Below are positions 34,715 through 43,063 of a DNA stretch of 64,000 bases, piece after piece. How positions within the stretch are numbered: position 1 is the stretch's first letter; every line of letters starts with the position of its first letter. Made by a program: the position numbers and the translations under genes. Source of the DNA: PNNG01 sp964577055 (GTDB taxonomy: Bacteria; Bacteroidota; Bacteroidia; UBA7662); assembly GCA_964577055.1 (NCBI GenBank), contig CAZNWC010000008.1:89590-153589 (forward strand), given 5' to 3'. The notes beneath the pieces were generated by a model. It had not been told where the DNA came from. It saw nothing but the letters and a program-made list of their open reading frames with translations, and ran no database searches.

Positions 34715-35938
34715 ATGGCCGAACGCATCCTGCTCGATCCTATCGAAGCCGCCATTGAAGACATCCGCAAGGGCAAAATCATCATCGTCGTTGATGATGA
34801 AGACCGCGAAAATGAGGGCGATTTTTTGGCCGCCGCCGAATGTGTGACCCCCGAAATGGTGAATTTTATGGCCACCCATGGGCGTGGACTCATTTGTGCA
34901 CCCATCATCGACGACCGCTGTGAAGAGCTTGGCCTCGACCTGATGGTAGGCAAAAATACCACCTTGCACGAAACGCCCTTTACTGTTTCTATCGACTACC
35001 TCGGCAAAGGCTGCACCACAGGCATTTCGGCCCACGACCGCGCCGTTACCATCCAAGCTTTGGTAGATCCTGAAACCAAGCCCGAAGATTTTGGCAAGCC
35101 CGGACATATTTTTCCGCTCAAAGCCCGCAAGGGTGGGGTGCTGCGGAGGGCAGGACATACCGAAGCCGCCATCGACTTTGCACGTTTGGCCGGCTTTGCA
35201 CCCGTGGGTGTGATTTGCGAAATCATGAACGAAGACGGCAGCATGGCCCGTTTGCCCGATTTGAAGAAGGTGGCCGAGCGTTTCGACATGAAACTCGTGA
35301 GCATCAAAGACCTCATTGAATACCGTTTGCAGAAAGAATCGCTCATCCGCCGCGAAATTGCAGTGGAGATGCCCACTGCATGGGGCGATTTCCAACTGGT
35401 GGCTTTCCGCCAAATCAACAACGACCAGGAGCACTTAGCCCTCATCAAAGGTCAGTGGGACGAAAACGAAGCCATCCTCACCCGGGTGCATTCGAGCTGC
35501 ATGACTGGCGATATCTTTGGCTCTTGCCGTTGCGATTGTGGTGAGCAACTGCATCAAGCCATGCGCATGGTAGAAAAAGCCGGCAAAGGGGTGATTGTAT
35601 ACATGAACCAGGAGGGCAGGGGCATTGGCTTGCTCAACAAGCTAAAGGCCTACAAGCTGCAGGAGCAGGGCATGGATACGGTACAGGCCAATTTAGCGCT
35701 GGGCTTTAAGATGGATGAGCGCGATTACGGCATCGGCGCACAGATCTTGCGCAACTTAGGTGTGCGCAAAATGCGATTGATGTCGAACAACCCCACCAAA
35801 CGTGCAGGTTTGATAGGTTACGGACTCGAAGTAGTGGAGCATGTAGGTATCGAAATTCCAGCAAATCCGCACAATCAGAGCTATTTGCTCACCAAGCGCG
35901 ACAAGATGGGGCACGAAATTTTGGGCAAGCAGGCTTGA
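34715..35938 (+). CDS. ribBA: Bifunctional riboflavin protein RibBA (DHBP synthase / GTP cyclohydrolase II)
   Basis: A 407-residue fusion serving both entry reactions of riboflavin synthesis. Residues 1-205 are DHBP synthase (RibB): DDEDRENEGDF, HGRGLICAP, TGISAHDRA and RRAGHTEAAIDFARLAG. Residues 210-400 are GTP cyclohydrolase II (RibA): RVHSSCMTGDIFGSCRCDCGEQL with the three zinc cysteines, YMNQEGRGIGL and the catalytic RNLGVRKMRLMSNNP region. Both active sites look complete. I start at ATG 34715 (MAERILLD); an upstream alternative at 34691 would overlap the promoter. Confidence 0.96.
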   Translation: MAERILLDPIEAAIEDIRKGKIIIVVDDEDRENEGDFLAAAECVTPEMVNFMATHGRGLICAPIIDDRCEELGLDLMVGKNTTLHETPFTVSIDYLGKGCTTGISAHDRAVTIQALVDPETKPEDFGKPGHIFPLKARKGGVLRRAGHTEAAIDFARLAGFAPVGVICEIMNEDGSMARLPDLKKVAERFDMKLVSIKDLIEYRLQKESLIRREIAVEMPTAWGDFQLVAFRQINNDQEHLALIKGQWDENEAILTRVHSSCMTGDIFGSCRCDCGEQLHQAMRMVEKAGKGVIVYMNQEGRGIGLLNKLKAYKLQEQGMDTVQANLALGFKMDERDYGIGAQILRNLGVRKMRLMSNNPTKRAGLIGYGLEVVEHVGIEIPANPHNQSYLLTKRDKMGHEILGKQA

Positions 35939-36002
35939 CCAAACGCCAGGTCAAAAGCCTGAATTAGTTCGCTTTCCTATGCTTCTAATCTAAAGCATTC
36001 CT

Positions 36003-36010
36003 TACTTTTG
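36003..36010 (+). promoter_or_regulatory. Candidate -7 element upstream of the M23-bactofilin-atp unit
   Basis: TACTTTTG matches TAnnTTTG and ends 8 nt before the start codon of the M23-like gene. No clear TTG lies upstream. If used, the leader would be very short. Confidence 0.35.
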
Positions 36011-36018
36011 GGATTCTT

Positions 36019-36882
36019 ATGGAAGACAAGCGCCCGCTGCTTCAGAAATTACGCGACAAATACCGCCTGGTAATTCTCAACGACAAAACCTTTGAGGAAA
36101 AGGCATCGGTACGTTTGTCACGGCTCAACGTATACATCTTGTTGAGTGCGGCTGTGGTGCTGTTTACCTTGTTGATAGGTTCGCTCATTGTGTTTACCCC
36201 ATTGCGTGAATACATTCCTGGTTATGCCGATGTGGGCATGCGCCGCGATTTGGTGCGCTTGTACCAAACGGTAGATTCGCTCGAGCGTGCCATGAATGGA
36301 CGTGATTTGCTCTTGCAAAACATCCGAGATGTGGTGGAGGGCAAAACCGATTCTATTCCCGAACGTGACAGCAGTACCACAGGCTTGGCCCAGCGTTACG
36401 ATACCAATTTGTTGGATGTAGCAGCACCTTTTGATTCGCTCTTGCGATTGCAGATGCAGCAAGAAATGGTGGAGGTACGCATTGGGACAGGCACCACCAA
36501 CCGGACCTTTCAAGGGGTGACCTTTTTCGCTCCTGTAAATGGGCAACTCATCAAACGGTTTTCGGCCGAGGAGCGCCAGTTTGGCGTTGGTGTACTTTTG
36601 GGGCGCGAAGAAGGGGTGAAGGCGGTATTAGAAGGAAGTGTGGTATTTTCGGGTTACACTTTGGCCGAACAGTACATCATTGGCATACAGCATGCCAACA
36701 ACTTATTCAGCTGGTACAAAGGCATGAACCAAAGTCTGCGCAAAGTAGGCGACCAGGTGCGTGCCGGAGAAGTCATAGGCATTGGCGGGGGCGAGGGGGC
36801 CGGAACCCGCAAAGTGCATGTTGAGTTTCAATTGTGGTACAACGGCATCCCCCTCGATCCGGCAACCTACATTAATTTTTAG
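36019..36882 (+). CDS. Degenerate M23/LytM-domain membrane protein
   Basis: A 287-residue inner-membrane protein: a cytoplasmic N-terminus (RPLLQKLRDKYRLVILNDKTFEEKASVRLSR), one membrane helix at about residues 38-60, a short helical periplasmic part, and a C-terminal M23/LytM-like fold (about 170-287; FFAPVNGQLIKRFS to VHVEFQLWYNGIPLDPATYI). The first zinc motif (HxxxD) is missing (RQFGVGVLLGREEG) and the HxH motif reads HVE, so it is unlikely to cut peptidoglycan. It is probably a scaffold or amidase activator. M23 genes next to bactofilin genes are a known pairing in cell-shape systems; bactofilin follows 3 bp later. Confidence 0.88.
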   Translation: MEDKRPLLQKLRDKYRLVILNDKTFEEKASVRLSRLNVYILLSAAVVLFTLLIGSLIVFTPLREYIPGYADVGMRRDLVRLYQTVDSLERAMNGRDLLLQNIRDVVEGKTDSIPERDSSTTGLAQRYDTNLLDVAAPFDSLLRLQMQQEMVEVRIGTGTTNRTFQGVTFFAPVNGQLIKRFSAEERQFGVGVLLGREEGVKAVLEGSVVFSGYTLAEQYIIGIQHANNLFSWYKGMNQSLRKVGDQVRAGEVIGIGGGEGAGTRKVHVEFQLWYNGIPLDPATYINF

Positions 36883-36885
36883 CAC

Positions 36886-37287
36886 ATGATTGGAAAGAAG
36901 AAGACCGAACAAGCCCCCATGCAGGGTATCAACCTGATCAATGAAGGTACCCGTATTTCTGGTGACCTGGTTGCCCAAGGCGACGTTCGCATCGACGGAC
37001 AGCTGAAAGGCGATGTGAATACCCGTGCCCGTTTGGCCATCGGGGCCAGCGGACATGTCGACGGCCAGCTCTTTGGAAGCATGGTAGACATTGCAGGTGA
37101 GGTAAAAGGGGATGTGGTGGTAACGGGTGTGCTCACCCTGCGCAAAACGGCCAGGGTACGTGGTGATCTTACGGTTGGCAAACTCATTATCGAAGAAGGT
37201 GCCATGTTCAGTGGCCAGTGTACCATGACCGATATGGTAAATACCCCTGTCAATGCCACAAAACTCACAGAAAAAACCACAGATTGA
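36886..37287 (+). CDS. Bactofilin
   Basis: A 133-residue bactofilin, a cytoskeletal protein that polymerises without nucleotide through a right-handed beta-helix. The core (about residues 15-115) shows repeated short beta turns (GTRISGDLVAQGDVRIDGQLKGDV, ARVRGDLTVGKLIIEEGAMFSG). The short N-terminal tail (MIGKKKTEQAPM) is the region that in many bactofilins binds membrane. It lies 3 bp after the M23-like gene, fitting a shape or envelope-growth module. Its last 35 bp overlap the start of atpZ in another frame. Confidence 0.92.
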   Translation: MIGKKKTEQAPMQGINLINEGTRISGDLVAQGDVRIDGQLKGDVNTRARLAIGASGHVDGQLFGSMVDIAGEVKGDVVVTGVLTLRKTARVRGDLTVGKLIIEEGAMFSGQCTMTDMVNTPVNATKLTEKTTD

Positions 37288-37468
37288 TTATTTGCGCTAC
37301 AGCGGCTTGGCTTTTCAATTGGTGGTGTTGATTTTGGCGGGCGCATGGCTGGGTGATTGGCTGGATGGTCGGTTTGGGACCCAGCAGCCCTATTGGACGG
37401 CTGCTTTTGCTTTGCTTGGCGTCTTGGTTGGCATGTATCAATTGTACCGCGATTTGACCAAGAACTAA
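37253..37468 (+). CDS. atpZ: AtpZ/AtpI-family ATP synthase accessory membrane protein
   Basis: A 71-residue protein with two membrane helices and the family pattern YSGLAFQLVVLILAGAWLGDWLDGRF then LGVLVGMYQLYRDL. AtpZ and AtpI assist c-ring assembly and magnesium handling of F-type ATPases. It begins inside the bactofilin gene (35-bp overlap) and ends overlapping the next start (TAATG), so it is translated in tight order with its neighbours. Confidence 0.88.
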   Translation: MPQNSQKKPQIDYLRYSGLAFQLVVLILAGAWLGDWLDGRFGTQQPYWTAAFALLGVLVGMYQLYRDLTKN

Positions 37469-37881
37469 TGCTTTTACATCTTCAACGATACTTTTTGCAT
37501 TTGGGCTTGCTTGGTTTGGTCTTGACAGCAACGGCTTGGGGGCTTGAATCGCAACAATTTACTTGGCTTACCGAAAAATGGCCAGCGCTGTTGGTGGTAA
37601 GTATGCTCATCAACGGTGGTTGTTATGTGTTGGCTTTGGTGGTACTCAAACGCTTTCGCGACAACCCCCAGGCAGCCACTTTCGGGCTTTTGGCCGCTGT
37701 ATCGGCACATTTGATTTTTTACCTGTTTTTTCTCATTGCTTATGTGCTGATAGTGGGGCAGATGGACCAGATTTTTGGTCTAAACCTGTTTGCGATTTAT
37801 ACTTGTTTTTTGGTGTTTGAACTTGTGAGTTTATTGAATATCTTGCGCCCACTTTCAAACGAACCCAAAAAGCCGTTTTGA
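37468..37881 (+). CDS. 137-aa four-helix membrane protein between atpZ and atpB
   Basis: A 137-residue protein with four hydrophobic segments (about residues 8-25, 36-55, 67-90, 100-120), few charged loops and a basic C-terminus (LRPLSNEPKKPF). Its start overlaps the atpZ stop (TAATG) and its stop overlaps the atpB start (TGATG). No motif I know identifies it, but size, helix number and position match AtpI of other atp operons, so it is probably the AtpI equivalent. The reading frame continues upstream in the atpZ gene, but the ATG at 37468 is favoured by the overlaps. Confidence 0.78.
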   Translation: MLLHLQRYFLHLGLLGLVLTATAWGLESQQFTWLTEKWPALLVVSMLINGGCYVLALVVLKRFRDNPQAATFGLLAAVSAHLIFYLFFLIAYVLIVGQMDQIFGLNLFAIYTCFLVFELVSLLNILRPLSNEPKKPF

Positions 37882-38951
37882 TGCTGTTTTCGAAGTTTTT
37901 CCGTTTTAACGCGCTCAGCAGTCTGCTTTTCGCTACGCTATTTACCCTTTCTTTCACGCCAAGTCGCGCTTCTGAGACGGTTGCCAGCACCGACAGCACG
38001 GCCAAGGAGGAGTTCAACATCACTGAAATGATTCTGCATCACATAGCAGATGCCCACGATTGGCACCTGTACGATGTGACGCACGAAGACGGTTCGGTAC
38101 ACGCCGTGAGCATTCCCCTTCCGGTGATTTTATACACCGAAGGCAATGTGGATGTTTTTTTATCGAGCGCTTTCCACCACGGTGAGAGCACGGTGAAGAA
38201 AGGTGACCGCGAATATGCTTACGACCACGGCCACATCACCGAACTGAGTGGCAAAAAAGTGCTCGATTTTTCGATTACCAAAAACGTGGCTTCGATGTTG
38301 ATTGGTGTGACTTTGTTGCTCATCCTCTTCATCAGCGCAGCCCGTTCGTATGCCAACAGTGTACCAACCGGCTTGGCCCGTTTCCTCGAGCCGCTGGTGT
38401 TGTTTGTGCGCGACGATATTGCCATCCCCAACATCGGAGAGGCCAAGTACAAAAAATACATGCCCTATTTGTTGACGGTATTTTTCTTCATCTGGATCAA
38501 CAATTTGCTTGGTTTGATTCCTTCGGGCGCCAACTTCACCGGCAACATTGCGGTAACCCTTACCTTGGCAGCCATCACCATGATCATTACCAATGTGAGT
38601 GGTACCAAAACCTATTGGGGACATATTTTTACCCCACACGTACCCTTTTGGTTGTACCCCATCATGATTCCGGTTGAATTGATTGGCGTAATTTCCAAGC
38701 CATTCGCTTTGACCATTCGTTTGTTTGCCAACATCACTGCAGGTCACATCATCATCCTCAGCTTGGTGTCGTTGATCTTTATCTTCAAGTCGGTATTTAT
38801 TTCACCCGTATCAGTAGGCTTTGTGCTCTTCATGAGCTTCCTCGAATTGCTGGTGGCTGCCTTGCAGGCTTATGTATTTACCTTGTTGAGTGCCCTCTTC
38901 ATTGGCTTGGCCTTGGAAGAGCCGCACCACGACCACGAACACGCTCATTAA
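37881..38951 (+). CDS. atpB: ATP synthase F0 subunit a
   Basis: A 356-residue subunit a, which forms the proton half-channels against the c-ring. The C-terminal 240 residues carry the membrane helices, with the essential arginine in KPFALTIRLFANITAGH. The N-terminal 120 residues are an extension with a signal-like segment (FATLFTLSFTPSRAS) and a His-rich soluble stretch (MILHHIADAHDWHLYDV), found in Bacteroidota subunit a and absent from E. coli. I start at ATG 37881, which overlaps the previous stop. Confidence 0.95.
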   Translation: MLFSKFFRFNALSSLLFATLFTLSFTPSRASETVASTDSTAKEEFNITEMILHHIADAHDWHLYDVTHEDGSVHAVSIPLPVILYTEGNVDVFLSSAFHHGESTVKKGDREYAYDHGHITELSGKKVLDFSITKNVASMLIGVTLLLILFISAARSYANSVPTGLARFLEPLVLFVRDDIAIPNIGEAKYKKYMPYLLTVFFFIWINNLLGLIPSGANFTGNIAVTLTLAAITMIITNVSGTKTYWGHIFTPHVPFWLYPIMIPVELIGVISKPFALTIRLFANITAGHIIILSLVSLIFIFKSVFISPVSVGFVLFMSFLELLVAALQAYVFTLLSALFIGLALEEPHHDHEHAH

Positions 38952-38995
38952 TTTATTTAGAAACCTTTTCGTTTAACCATTTTAATAAATCAATC

Positions 38996-39202
38996 ATGAC
39001 AATCACAGGTATCGCCGCAATCGGCGCAGGTCTTGCAGTAATTGGTGCCGGTATGGGTATCGGTCGCATCGGTGGCTCAGCTATGGAAGCCATTGCGCGT
39101 CAGCCCGAAGCTGCTGGTAAAATCCAAACCGCTATGATCATCGCTGCGGCCTTGATCGAAGGTGCTGCTCTGTTCGCAGTAGTAGTTGCCCTGATCAAGT
39201 AA
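38996..39202 (+). CDS. atpE: ATP synthase F0 subunit c
   Basis: A 68-residue hairpin protein of the c-ring. Helix one is Gly/Ala-rich (GAGLAVIGAGMGIGRIGGS), the polar loop is ARQPEA, and the ion-binding carboxylate is Glu55 in ALIEGAAL. The residues around it lack the typical sodium-site pattern, so a proton ring is likely. The 44-bp spacer before it is very A/T-rich (TTTATTTAG... TTTTAATAAATC), as in strong translation-initiation regions of other atpE genes, and a hairpin follows the gene. Confidence 0.96.
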   Translation: MTITGIAAIGAGLAVIGAGMGIGRIGGSAMEAIARQPEAAGKIQTAMIIAAALIEGAALFAVVVALIK

Positions 39203-39214
39203 TTCTGATGAACA

Positions 39215-39249
39215 TGCAGGCACGTCCGGCGGTTGGCCGGCTGCCTGCA
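39215..39249 (+). other. Strong hairpin between atpE and atpF
   Basis: TGCAGGCA (39215-39222) pairs with TGCCTGCA (39242-39249), and inside it CCGGC (39226-39230) pairs with GCCGG (39236-39240). No U tract follows and the operon must continue, so it is not a simple terminator. It may mark an RNA processing or stability site that raises atpE output over atpF. Confidence 0.6.
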
Positions 39250-39293
39250 GTTCAGGTTTTGATTGAGAAAAACGATTTTAAAGAAACGACCAT

Positions 39294-39788
39294 ATGAATC
39301 TGATTACCCCGGAAATCGGTCTCATTTTTTGGACAGGTATAACCTTCCTCATTTTGTTGTTCTTGCTCCGCAAGTTTGCCTGGAAACCCATCTTGGGTGC
39401 CGTGGAAGAGCGCGACAACAAAATCAGCGCTGCGCTCAACGCAGCCGAAGAGGCCCGCAAAGAGATCGCTAATTTGGCCTCTGAAAACGAAAAGTTGTTG
39501 AACGAAGCCCGTGCTGAAAAAGACCGCATCATTGCCGACGCCAAGAAAACACGTGAAGCCATGATCAGTGAAGCCAAGGCCATTGCCGACAGCGAAGCCA
39601 AGCGCATGATCGAAACTGCTCGCGCCAGCATTGAAAACGAAAAGAACGCAGCTCTTACTGAGGTGAAAAACCTGGTGGCTGGTTTGAGCATCGATATTGC
39701 TGAGAAAATTCTTCGCAAGCAGTTCGAAAACGGTGCCGAGCAGCAAGCCTTCGTGAAAAAGCACATCGAAGACATCAAACTCAACTAA
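39294..39788 (+). CDS. atpF: ATP synthase F0 subunit b
   Basis: A 164-residue subunit b of the peripheral stalk. One N-terminal membrane helix (IGLIFWTGITFLILLFLLRKF, about residues 6-27) is followed by a long polar helix rich in Ala, Glu and Lys (about 30-164) that dimerises and reaches subunit delta. Length is normal. It begins 91 bp after atpE, with the hairpin between them, and is followed 6 bp later by atpH. Confidence 0.95.
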   Translation: MNLITPEIGLIFWTGITFLILLFLLRKFAWKPILGAVEERDNKISAALNAAEEARKEIANLASENEKLLNEARAEKDRIIADAKKTREAMISEAKAIADSEAKRMIETARASIENEKNAALTEVKNLVAGLSIDIAEKILRKQFENGAEQQAFVKKHIEDIKLN

Positions 39789-39794
39789 GCATTC

Positions 39795-40352
39795 ATGTCA
39801 GACAACCGCATAGCCAACCGTTACGCTGCCTCGCTGTTGCAGCTTGCCATTGAAAAGGGCAAGGTCGACCGCGTGCACGAAGACATGAAGCAGCTGGGCG
39901 GCGCCATCCACCACAACCGCGATTTGCTCACGCTTTTCCGCTCACCTGTGGTAAAGGCCGATGCCAAAAGCAAAGTGCTCGACAAGGTGTTTGGCGGCCA
40001 GTTCGATGAAATCACCAGCAGCTTCCTGCACTTGGTGGTGCGCAAGCGCCGCGAAGATGTAGTACCTGCCATGACGAGCAGCTTTGAACGCCAGTACAAC
40101 CTGTACAAAGGCATTGTAAAAGCCCGTTTGGTGACCGCTGCACCCATCGATGAGGAGCTGCGCAAGAACATCCTCAACATCATTACCACCGAAACCAAGC
40201 AACACGTACAGCTCGAATTGGCTGTAGATGCTGAGCTTATCGCTGGTTTCGTACTAACAGTGGGCGACCAGCGCTATGAAGCATCGGTAGCCCGCGAGCT
40301 CAAAGACCTTAAAAAACTTTTTTCAGACAATCCTTATATCCAAAAATACTAA
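39795..40352 (+). CDS. atpH: ATP synthase F1 subunit delta
   Basis: A 185-residue delta subunit, joining the b stalk to the top of the F1 head. The N-terminal domain shows NRYAASLLQLAIEKGKVDRVHEDM and the C-terminal part VTAAPIDEELRKNILNIITTETK with the final GFVLTVGDQRYEASVARELKDLKKLF, the family signature. It lies between atpF (6 bp) and atpA (3 bp). Confidence 0.95.
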   Translation: MSDNRIANRYAASLLQLAIEKGKVDRVHEDMKQLGGAIHHNRDLLTLFRSPVVKADAKSKVLDKVFGGQFDEITSSFLHLVVRKRREDVVPAMTSSFERQYNLYKGIVKARLVTAAPIDEELRKNILNIITTETKQHVQLELAVDAELIAGFVLTVGDQRYEASVARELKDLKKLFSDNPYIQKY

Positions 40353-40355
40353 GCA

Positions 40356-41936
40356 ATGGCACAAGTTAAACCGGATGAGATATCAGCCATTTTAAGAGAG
40401 CAACTGTCGGGCTACAAGAGCGCGGCTGAGCTCGAAGAAGTGGGTACCGTACTCCAAGTGGGTGACGGTATCGCCCGCCTTTACGGCCTTACCAAAGTAC
40501 AGGCCGGTGAATTGATCGAGTTTGAAAACGGCACCCGTGCGGTGGTGTTGAACCTCGAAGAAGACAACGTGGGTGCCGTAATGCTCGGTGCCGGCGAAGG
40601 CATCAAAGAAGGCGATACTGCCCGCCGTACCGGCCTAATTGCTTCAGTAAAAGTAGGTGAAGGCATGTTGGGTCGTGTGGTAAACACCCTCGGCCAGCCC
40701 ATCGACGGCAAAGGCGAAATCAAAGGAGATTTGTACGAAATGCCCATCGAGCGCAAAGCTCCTGGTGTAATCTTCCGTCAGCCTGTACACGAGCCGATGC
40801 AAACCGGTATCAAGTCAATTGATGCCATGATTCCTATCGGACGTGGCCAGCGCGAATTGATCATCGGTGACCGTCAGACGGGTAAGACCGCCATTGCCAT
40901 CGACACCATCATCAACCAAAAAGAATTTTACGAAGCTGGTAAGCCTGTTTTCTGTATCTACGTAGCCGTGGGTCAGAAAGCCTCTACCGTTGCCAACATC
41001 GTAAAAACCCTCGAAGAAAAAGGCGCCATGCCTTATACCGTGGTAGTTGCGGCCTTCGCGTCGGATCCTGCACCTTTGCAGTTCTACGCGCCAATGGCTG
41101 GTGCCGCTATCGGTGAATATTTCCGCGATACAGGACGTCCGGCTTTGATCGTATACGACGACTTGTCGAAGCAGGCCGTTGCTTACCGCGAAGTATCGTT
41201 GTTGCTCCGTCGTCCTCCCGGACGTGAAGCCTATCCCGGTGACGTATTCTACCTGCACAGCCGCTTGCTCGAGCGCGCTTGTAAGTTGAACTACAACGAC
41301 GACATCGTGGCCAATATGAACGACTTGCCCGATTCACTCAAGGGTAAAGTAAAAGGTGGTGGTTCATTGACCGCTCTCCCTATCATCGAAACCCAGGCGG
41401 GTGACGTATCGGCTTACATTCCTACCAACGTGATTTCGATCACCGACGGTCAAATCTTCTTGGAGTCGAACTTGTTCAACTCAGGTGTACGTCCGGCCAT
41501 TAACGTAGGTATCTCGGTATCGCGTGTAGGTGGTAACGCCCAAATCAAGTCGATGAAAAAAGTGGCTGGTACCCTCAAGCTCGACCAGGCCCAGTACCGC
41601 GAATTGGAAGCATTTGCCAAGTTTGGTTCTGACCTCGATCCGGCTACCAAGGCCATCCTCGACAAAGGTGCCCGCAACGTAGAAATCCTCAAGCAGCCAC
41701 AATACGCTCCTTTCCGTGTAGAAGAGCAAATCGCTATCCTCTACCTCGGTACCAAAGGTGCTTTGATGGATGTGCCTTTGAACCGCGTTCGTGAGTTCGA
41801 AAGCGACTTCCTCGACGTCATGCGTGGCAGCCACAAAGACGTGCTCGATGCTTTCAAAGCAGGTAAGTTCGACGACGAATTAACCGGTGTGGTAATGAAA
41901 GTTGCCTCCGATCTCAAGCCCAAGTTCAAAGCCTAA
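40356..41936 (+). CDS. atpA: ATP synthase F1 subunit alpha
   Basis: A 526-residue alpha subunit of the catalytic head. Walker A GDRQTGKTAIA (about residues 170-180), LIVYDDLSKQAVAYR, LLLRRPPGREAYPGD and the signature SVSRVGGNAQ with the arginine finger region are all present. It binds nucleotide structurally and supports catalysis by beta. The codon use is that of a highly expressed gene. Between atpH and atpG. Confidence 0.97.
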   Translation: MAQVKPDEISAILREQLSGYKSAAELEEVGTVLQVGDGIARLYGLTKVQAGELIEFENGTRAVVLNLEEDNVGAVMLGAGEGIKEGDTARRTGLIASVKVGEGMLGRVVNTLGQPIDGKGEIKGDLYEMPIERKAPGVIFRQPVHEPMQTGIKSIDAMIPIGRGQRELIIGDRQTGKTAIAIDTIINQKEFYEAGKPVFCIYVAVGQKASTVANIVKTLEEKGAMPYTVVVAAFASDPAPLQFYAPMAGAAIGEYFRDTGRPALIVYDDLSKQAVAYREVSLLLRRPPGREAYPGDVFYLHSRLLERACKLNYNDDIVANMNDLPDSLKGKVKGGGSLTALPIIETQAGDVSAYIPTNVISITDGQIFLESNLFNSGVRPAINVGISVSRVGGNAQIKSMKKVAGTLKLDQAQYRELEAFAKFGSDLDPATKAILDKGARNVEILKQPQYAPFRVEEQIAILYLGTKGALMDVPLNRVREFESDFLDVMRGSHKDVLDAFKAGKFDDELTGVVMKVASDLKPKFKA

Positions 41937-41942
41937 TCGACT

Positions 41943-42827
41943 ATGGCGAACCTGAAAGAAGTACGTGGCCGCATCAGCTCAGTGATGTCGACCCAGCAAA
42001 TCACCAAGGCCATGAAAATGGTTTCGGCGAGCAAGCTGCGTCGTGCGCAAACTGCCATCACGCAGATTCGCCCGTACACCGTGAAGCTCAAAGACATCAT
42101 CGACAACCTGCAGGGTAGCATGGAAGGCGATATGGACTTGGCCCTGGCCGAGACCCGTACTGCCAACCAGGTGGCTGTGGTGGTGATGACGTCGGACAAA
42201 GGCTTGTGCGGTAGCTTCAACGCCAACCTGATCAAAACCGCCCGCCGTTTGGTGGAGGGCCAGTACGCCGAGCAAAAGGCCAATGGTACCCTGACCATCT
42301 TGCCCGTTGGGAAGAAGGGTTTTGAATTTTTCAGGAAGATGGGTTACCGTGTCGACGATCGTTTTATAGGTCTTTTCCAGAACCTCAGCTTTGAGAGCTC
42401 TTCGAAATTGTCGCAAGAACTGATCGACCGTTTTTTGGCCAAAGAATTCGACGTAGTAGAAGTGGTGTACAGCGAGTTTAAAAACCCCGTGGTACAATTC
42501 TTCAAAAACTACCGCATGCTGCCGATCCAACCTTTGGAGGCTCCTGTTGAAAAGAAGGAAATGCGCCACGATTATTTGTTGGAGCCAGGCAAAATGGAAA
42601 TCATCGAAAGCCTGATTCCGAACTACATGAAAATCGAATTCCACCGTGCCCTGCTCGATACCAATGCCTCTGAGCATGGTGCCCGGATGACCTCTATGGA
42701 CAAAGCCACTGAGAATGCCGGTGAACTCCTGCGCGATTTGCGCTTGCAGTACAACCGTGCCCGTCAGGCCGCCATCACCACCGAAATCACCGAGATTGTG
42801 GGTGGTGCAGCAGCACTCGAAGGCTAA
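41943..42827 (+). CDS. atpG: ATP synthase F1 subunit gamma
   Basis: A 294-residue gamma subunit, the rotating shaft. It has the conserved N-terminal helix (LKEVRGRISSVMSTQQITKAMKMVSASKLRRAQ), the central VVVMTSDKGLCGSFNANLIK region, and the C-terminal helix (HGARMTSMDKATENAGELLRDLRLQYNRARQAAITTEITEIVGGAAA). It is the last gene of the operon; atpD and atpC do not follow, and a terminator closes the unit 19 bp downstream. In Bacteroidota beta and epsilon are often encoded elsewhere. Confidence 0.97.
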   Translation: MANLKEVRGRISSVMSTQQITKAMKMVSASKLRRAQTAITQIRPYTVKLKDIIDNLQGSMEGDMDLALAETRTANQVAVVVMTSDKGLCGSFNANLIKTARRLVEGQYAEQKANGTLTILPVGKKGFEFFRKMGYRVDDRFIGLFQNLSFESSSKLSQELIDRFLAKEFDVVEVVYSEFKNPVVQFFKNYRMLPIQPLEAPVEKKEMRHDYLLEPGKMEIIESLIPNYMKIEFHRALLDTNASEHGARMTSMDKATENAGELLRDLRLQYNRARQAAITTEITEIVGGAAALEG

Positions 42828-42846
42828 GTATAAGCACCAATCATTC

Positions 42847-42873
42847 AAAAATCCCTCCTTGGAGGGATTTTTT
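42847..42873 (+). terminator. Rho-independent terminator after atpG
   Basis: AAAAATCCCTC and GAGGGATTTTT (11-bp stem) with a 4-nt loop CTTG, followed by more T. Placed 19 bp after the atpG stop, it ends the atp operon. Confidence 0.93.
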
Positions 42874-43041
42874 TTTGACTTCTTAGTCCTACTAAATGGA
42901 TAGAACACAGCCGCGTGCCTATGGACAACTGCAGGGCACGAAGGCGCACCCACCCAAGCCACAAAATCATGCAGCTTTGGGGCCAATGGGCAATCGTGTA
43001 TTCAATTCTGAGAAAAGGGCGCAGGTTATTGGTTCTGTGGC

Positions 43042-43049
43042 TATTTTTG
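43042..43049 (+). promoter_or_regulatory. Candidate -7 element for the STAS gene
   Basis: TATTTTTG matches TAnnTTTG and ends 14 nt before the STAS start codon. No good TTG is found 17-23 nt upstream, so support is moderate. Confidence 0.4.
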
Positions 43050-43063
43050 AGAAAATAAACAAC

